Shown in pieces: positions 58,991 to 64,000 of a DNA stretch of 64,000 nucleotides (positions are counted from its first letter, which is position 1; each line of letters starts with the position of its first letter). Location: NCBI GenBank assembly GCA_019787685.1, contig JAHNUO010000022.1, positions 124,001 to 188,000 of the forward strand, given 5' to 3'. The position numbers were made by a program, and so were the translations under genes. A model generated the notes under the pieces. The model had not been told where the DNA came from, made no database searches, and saw only the letters and a list, made by a program, of their open reading frames with translations. This DNA is from Chiua virens. Its lineage: Eukaryota > Basidiomycota > Agaricomycetes > Boletales > Boletaceae.

Positions 58991-59968
58991 TGATCGAGCG
59001 ATGGCATGACTCGGAACTCGAGCGTACATTCGAGGTTGTCTGCAGCACCATTGGATCAAAGACTCGGAATTCAGTAAAGCTGGTATACTCTTCCACTCCA
59101 TGTACACGCCCAATTATTGTAAAGGTTCCACCGGGGCTCAGCAAGAATTAGATCCCCGGTGGGTTCTGGAAGTGTTTTGCCGCGCCGCAGCCACAGGCCA
59201 TTGGGATGGTACTGGCATGGTATTTTTCTGCGGTCAGCCGCACGTGGTCCGAGTCCTTTATAATACTCGGTGCTGATCAAGAGCCTGAGAGTGTAAGAGC
59301 GCCTGTCACTAACTCAGTCCCTCGGACATACATCGTGCTGGCTCGGGATGTTCTGAGCTTTCGTCGAAAGAGCAATACGTCGTCTTAGGACGGCCTTTTC
59401 GAACAAGGCATTTCAAGAAGATCGGAAGTCACCTCTCACCTCACCTCTGGAAAGTCATGGTACACTCACACAGTTCGAGGCCTCAACGAAGAAAGAAAAG
59501 AAAAGAAAAACATACACGCGCATGCTACAAATGTACATGATACGGAGGGTGACAACACGAGAGTATATAGATAGATATGAACAAGCTGAACCGGATGCGC
59601 TGAAGGGGATGAGTGCATCAACCAAGCAACGAAAGAAGCTAGCCACGTTCGAACGACGATGGACAAGCGTCGTGAAGCAATAGTACCTTGAGCGAAAAAA
59701 ACATGCAAGAGAATCAAACACGTCGGCGGAATGAACGAGAAGACAGAAAGTACACAAGAGTTGGGTTTCAAACAGGTAATGTATTGCGTGTGTAAAAACA
59801 TTCATCCCCTTCCAATGCACAAAAGCCAACATCGTACTGGTTGAAAAATATTTATTACCAGAAGAGAAAGAGCGATAAATGAAGAGAAAGAGGATGTGGG
59901 GATGAAGACGTGAAAAAAAAAGAAAAACAAGAGGACGTCGCTATACCCATCGCGGTACTCCGGGGTTA
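58991..59968. other. Intergenic, low-complexity 3' flank of CCR4
   Basis: Overlapping ORFs at 59455-59832 (minus) are low-complexity and unconvincing. The ORF at 59280-59071 contains no P450 motif, so the N-terminal half of the P450 is really missing. Confidence 0.45.
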
Positions 59969-62367
59969 TCAATGCGTACCGTTGGTGGAAGTAACGAATG
60001 GCGATGATCGTGGTGCACTGTCTCGAGGCGGCTTCACCCGGAACTCGCTCACCAGACAGACGTGACTGAAAAAGGAACAGTCAATGACGTGAAACCTGGT
60101 CGGAAATGAATTGATCGGACTCACTCCGAGGGGAAGTGGGCATTTGGAAACCCAACTGCCTTGTCGAGGTAGCTCTTATCTACACCACCCAAGACGGCAT
60201 TGACTGCCAGATTGCTTGTGTTGTACCAGATGTAGTCAATCACGCCCTGGAAGCTCGGGGTGAAATTGGTCAAAGGGGGATCACCTGCGGCGGCGTAGGC
60301 GCTCTTGAGACCAAATTTATGACGTAACCCTTCGGTAGTGTACTTCCCGTAAAGGTGTGACATGAAGTCGGGGTGATCTGGTGGCGCGGACCCATTGGAT
60401 AGGAACTCGTAAACACCACTGTCGGGGACAGAGTTGAAGTCACCACAGATGATCAAGGGTATCTTCGTTCCATCACCATATACCGGTGACGGTCGCAATT
60501 GTGGTTCGTCCGAGTTAGCTGGTGGTCGCGGGGGCAACTTGCAAAAGTATGAGGCAATCTTCTCGACCTCATCCACCAACAGTGCCACCTGAACGAGTTT
60601 CACGTCCCGGAAGTTTGGATCCCAATGTATGTGAACATTCGCGACGACGACACGCGTCCCTGTTTCCTTGTGCTCGAAGCAACATACGACGGCGATATGA
60701 TCCTTGCCGAGAACCCGGTTAAACATGTCATCAGTCTTCTTGAAATCTGGACGCTGCATCGCAACGGTGCTGAATTCGATGAGCTGCTTCTCTACTAATT
60801 GGTACCTGGGAAACGGTTAGCACGTGTTCCAAAAACAGAAATCGATAACGAACTTGTCGGCCTTGTAGAAAGTGGCACAGCCGTCAACTTGCCGTCGATC
60901 TGCATCGCTCATTGTTTTGTACCGCGACTTGGGATAATATACGCCCTCGTAGTCCTGCCCCTGAAGGTGCTTGATGAAGTACTCTTCGTATTGAGTCGTG
61001 TCTACTTCCTGCAAACAAACAAAGTCGGCGTCGTAGTTCATCACCTCCGTCAAGATAAGCTCTTTCCGGTAATCCCATGATAGTGCCCAAGATGGTGTGT
61101 AACCGTAAAGCCGTTCTGTGGCGTACTTCTCGCAGAGAATGTTGTAACAGAGGACGCTGAATACCTCCGTATGAGGGTCATTGTTGATCGCTTCGCGTTC
61201 GGGTGCAGTAATGACGTGCTTCCACAAACGTTCGGGTGGAGGGGCTGGTACAGGACATGAGTCACGAAGGAAAGAAATGAGGGCTGGAGTGCCATCTTTC
61301 TGTACTATGGATTTCAGTGCGGCATCTAGCGGATTACCTTCAACGCCAAGGGTTTGTAGTTGATGTAAGCTGCCAAGCTCCGGAGGTAGCGTGACTAGGT
61401 GGTTGTCAAAAAGATAAAGTTCCTTTAATTGGGTGAGCATGCCGAGTTCGGGTGGGACCGAGCCCAAATTATTTCCCGACAAATCAAGGAGTTCGAGATG
61501 ACGGAGTTTGGCAATTTCCGGAGGAATGGCGGACAGGGTGTTGTGATTGAGATAGAGATTGATGAGGAATGTGAAGGCGAAGAGGCCAGACGTGGGAGGA
61601 AGCGTCTTTATGTTGACACCTCCCATGTCCAGAGAGTTCCACGTATTCTGCGGGGGCTTTGCCGTTTGCCGCGGTGCCTCGGCTATCGGAGCCACGGTTG
61701 AGGAAGGGTGATTGACGGCAGAGCCTGTGAGACTAGGCGAGCTTTCCAACGCACTCGTTGGAGCAGGGGTAGAGGAGACGGGAGCGTCTGATTCCTTTGG
61801 GGGTGTGTCTGCATTAAGGATGGGTTTGACATGGTTGGGATTGGTGATGGGGATGGCGCTTTTAGGGATGGTGCGGGCGGCCATGGCGCTTGCTCGTGCA
61901 CGGTGATGGGGGGAACGAGCGGACCTGACCATCTTTGTAAATCACAGTGGTCGATCAGATCGGTGACACGTGTGTAATATAGATCATCTACGCACCTCGC
62001 ACTTGAGGAGCTGCTGTTGCCAATGGGGACTGATAATTTGGCTGGTAGCACTGCCTGGGGATCCTGAACCGATATGCTGTGAGTGGATATGACCATTTGG
62101 AGGGGAAGGGTAATGAGAGAGGGAATTTTGGTGTTGGTGGTGCGGAATTGGTGGGTGAGAGAGGGCGTGGGGATGGGGGGGATGATGTTGCATCGGGTTT
62201 ACCGATCCATTAGTGTAGAGAGAAAAGGCAGGTGATGCTGGGGGAGGGCCAATATTTTGTGAGGCTGGGGGACCTAGGACGGGATGATGTGAGCGTGACC
62301 ACGGAGACTGGTCATGGTGATTTGGATGTTTGTGAGGGACAGCGGGAGATTGCTGGGGATAAAACAT
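59969..62367 (-). CDS. CCR4: CCR4-type deadenylase (LRR plus EEP nuclease)
   Basis: This is the catalytic poly(A) deadenylase of the CCR4-NOT complex. The start at 62367 (MFYPQQSPAVPHKHPNHHDQ) opens a His/Pro/Gln-rich low-complexity leader. The second exon carries leucine-rich repeats: NTWNSLDMGGVNIKTLPP, LYLNHNTLSAIPPEIAKLRH, LDLSGNNLGSVPPELGMLTQ, and LYLFDNHLVTLPPELGSLHQ. The nuclease domain has VLCYNILCEKYATERLYGY, DADFVCLQEVDTTQYEEYF (catalytic Glu), DGCATFYKADKYQLVEKQLI, VANVHIHWDPNFRDVKLVQV, ICGDFNSVPDSGVYEFL, GVIDYIWY, and across the last intron FPSDHVCLVSEF with the catalytic Asp-His. It ends at TGA 59969-59971. All active-site residues visible are conserved. Confidence 0.95.
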
Positions 62368-62679
62368 GGCATAAGAGCCGGACAACCTGCTGAACGTACA
62401 GAGGAAGATGTACAACTGTCGGGCGTGGTGATAACAAAGAACAAACAAGAAACTATGTCCAGTCAGATGTTTGCCTGTCGCCGTCGTCGTCGGTGTCGTC
62501 CACGTCGTCGTCCACGTCGTCGTCGTCGCTGACCAGCTTCAGGTCCAGTGTGTAAACCCGGTCAGCGCCCGAAAATGGGATCGGCGTCACACGTGACCAT
62601 ATCCCATTTTGAGTAACATTCCGGGCCGAATTTAAACCCGATACTTCATCTCTTAATAGATTACCATCGTACCATCACC
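62368..62679. promoter_or_regulatory. Bidirectional promoter region between CCR4 and MVD1
   Basis: A 312-bp gap separates the divergent start codons, so both promoters overlap here. It contains a CGT-rich microsatellite (62477-62529) in the middle and an AT-rich stretch (CTTCATCTCTTAATAGATTA, about 62644-62663) close to the MVD1 start. Confidence 0.6.
62477..62529. repeat. Imperfect (CGT)n microsatellite
   Basis: About 53 nt of CGT units interrupted by CAC/GTC variants. It lies in the shared promoter rather than in a coding sequence. Confidence 0.85.
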
Positions 62680-63994
62680 ATGTCCAAGTATTTCCAAGCC
62701 ACCGCATCCGCCCCAGTCAACATTGCTTGCATCAAGTAAGTCAGATCGAACATCTCTGCTTCGCGTACTCACTGCGATCTAGGTACTGGGGAAAGCGAGA
62801 CACGAAGCTCATCTTGCCGACCAACTCTTCCCTCTCCGTCACCCTCAACCAAAATCACCTCCGCTCGACCACCACCTCCCGTGCAGACCCTTCCTTCACC
62901 CAGGACATCCTCTGGCTCAATGGCAAACTCGAAGAGATCACACCCGGTGGTCGTCTCCACACCAGTATCACTGAGATGAGACGCCTTCGAAAAGAACTCG
63001 AAGACGCAAATCCCAACGTGGAGAAGGTTTGCCCCCCTTACATACTTCCGTTTAAACATACGTCCAATTCACATCCCAGTTCTCACATTGGAACGTACAC
63101 ATTTGCTCGCACAACAACTTCCCTACTGCCGCCGGTCTCGCTTCCTCCGCCTCGGGCTTTGCAGCCCTCGTGTACTCCCTCGCGAAGCTCTACCAACTTC
63201 CCGCATCCCCAAAAGATCTCTCCCTCATCGCACGTCAAGGTTCCGGTTCTGCCTGCCGTTCCCTCTTTGGCGGGTTCGTCGCATGGCGCGAGGGTACCGC
63301 CCCCGACGGCTCCGACTCCTTCGCCGAACAAGTCGCATCAGAAACTCACTGGCCCGACATGCACGCCCTCATATGCGTCGTCTCCGACGACAAAAAAGGC
63401 ACCTCTTCCACCGCCGGCATGCAACGCACCGTCGACACCTCCACCCTCTTCCCGCAGCGCCTCACCATCGTTCCCGAACGGATGCGCGCCATCACCCAGG
63501 CCATTCAACACCGCGACTTTGACACGTTCGCCGCCATCACGATGAAAGACTCGAACCAGTTCCACGCCGTCGCACTCGACACCGATCCGCCCATCTTTTA
63601 TATGAATGACGTCAGTCGCGCCATCATCGCCGTCGTGACAGAGTACAACCGCGTCGCCCTCGACAAGACCGGCAAGCACAAGGCAGCCTACACCTTTGAC
63701 GCCGGTCCGAACGCGGTTATTTACGCGCCTAGGGAGAACATGAAGGAGATCATCGAGCTGATCGTCTCGTATTTCCCTCAAGAATCCTTCAACGATCCTT
63801 TCCAGCTCTTCGGAGGGGTGACTGGCGCAGTCCAAGGTCGCCTCGTAGACGGCTTCGATACAGTCGTAGCGAAGCGCTTTGGCATTGGGGCCGTGAAGAC
63901 GCTCATCCACACTTGTGTCGGAGATGGCCCTCGCGTCTGCGGTGACGAAGAAGCGTTGTTAGGCCATGACGGCCTGCCCAAGACGTCTGCTTGA
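62680..63994 (+). CDS. MVD1: Mevalonate diphosphate decarboxylase
   Basis: This enzyme makes isopentenyl diphosphate from mevalonate diphosphate in the sterol/isoprenoid pathway, using ATP. The start at 62680 gives MSKYFQATASAPVNIACIK, then after an intron YWGKRDTKLILPTNSSLSVT and LNQNHLRSTTT. After the second intron come NFPTAAGLASSASGFAALVY (the GHMP ATP-binding Ser-rich loop), ARQGSGSACRSLFGGFVAWR, VSDDKKGTSSTAGMQRTV, DSNQFHAVALDTDPPIFYMN, and FDAGPNAVIY. The end is LPKTSA with TGA at 63992-63994. The stop lies only 6 nt before the window edge, so the CDS is complete. Length is about 400 residues, as expected for the family. Confidence 0.95.
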
Positions 63995-64000
63995 TTCAGG

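Noticed and set aside
59455..59832. Overlapping minus-strand ORFs rich in Phe/Cys/Ser, possibly membrane protein
   Set aside because: Low-complexity reading of A/G-rich 3' flanking sequence in two frames; no start context, introns or family signature.
62727..63545. 272-codon plus-strand ORF
   Set aside because: It reads through introns of mevalonate diphosphate decarboxylase and its later half is out of frame with the enzyme.

Overview
This window comes from a filamentous basidiomycete, most likely an Agaricomycete. Genes carry many short introns of about 45-60 nt, and several families are typical of that group: DUF6533 and DUF6534 membrane proteins, a DUF6699 protein, Zn2Cys6 regulators, DUF2235 proteins with helical-repeat tails, and receptor-like kinases with an HGD catalytic loop. 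The genus cannot be read from the sequence. All intron calls are hand-made from GT/GC...AG boundaries and reading-frame continuity.

Region 1 (1-8.5 kb) is gene-poor and repeat-like. It holds a decayed Helitron-type ORF (DUF6570), a tandem/palindromic patch, an unknown probably mobile-element-associated gene, and a broken casein-kinase-1-like gene.

Region 2 (8.5-28 kb) is a graveyard and nursery of duplicated genes. It contains a Zn2Cys6 transcription-factor pseudogene, then a mosaic of gene fragments (KIN1-type kinase N-lobe, a probable recyclin-like piece, the first exon of a DUF2235 gene). A minus-strand array of DUF2235 genes follows: two apparently intact long copies (14.4-19.4 and 20.5-25.8 kb) and two relics (about 12.2 and 27.7 kb). 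At least the 12 kb relic and the second long copy share a duplicated 5' flank.

Region 3 (28.2-44 kb) returns to ordinary gene density: a short-chain dehydrogenase, a DUF6533 membrane protein, a small secreted Kre9/KNH-like protein, a WD40/coiled-coil protein, protein phosphatase methylesterase 1, tRNA-Val(AAC), ATG3, a LYAR-type nucleolar zinc-finger protein with an apparent 8-nt microexon, and a WD40-kinase fusion that is a paralog of the WD40 protein at 33.6 kb.

Region 4 (44.5-64 kb) has a small unknown gene, a DUF6699 protein, mitochondrial cytochrome c peroxidase, a DUF6534 membrane protein, muskelin (kelch, GID/CTLH-type complex), a coiled-coil relic, a cytochrome P450 pseudogene, CCR4 deadenylase, and mevalonate diphosphate decarboxylase divergent from CCR4.

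No operon-like logic is expected here. Conserved housekeeping genes (PPME1, ATG3, LYAR, CCP, muskelin, CCR4, MVD1) alternate with fast-evolving families. The most unusual content is the DUF2235 array with its fragment mosaic and the WD40-kinase fusion.
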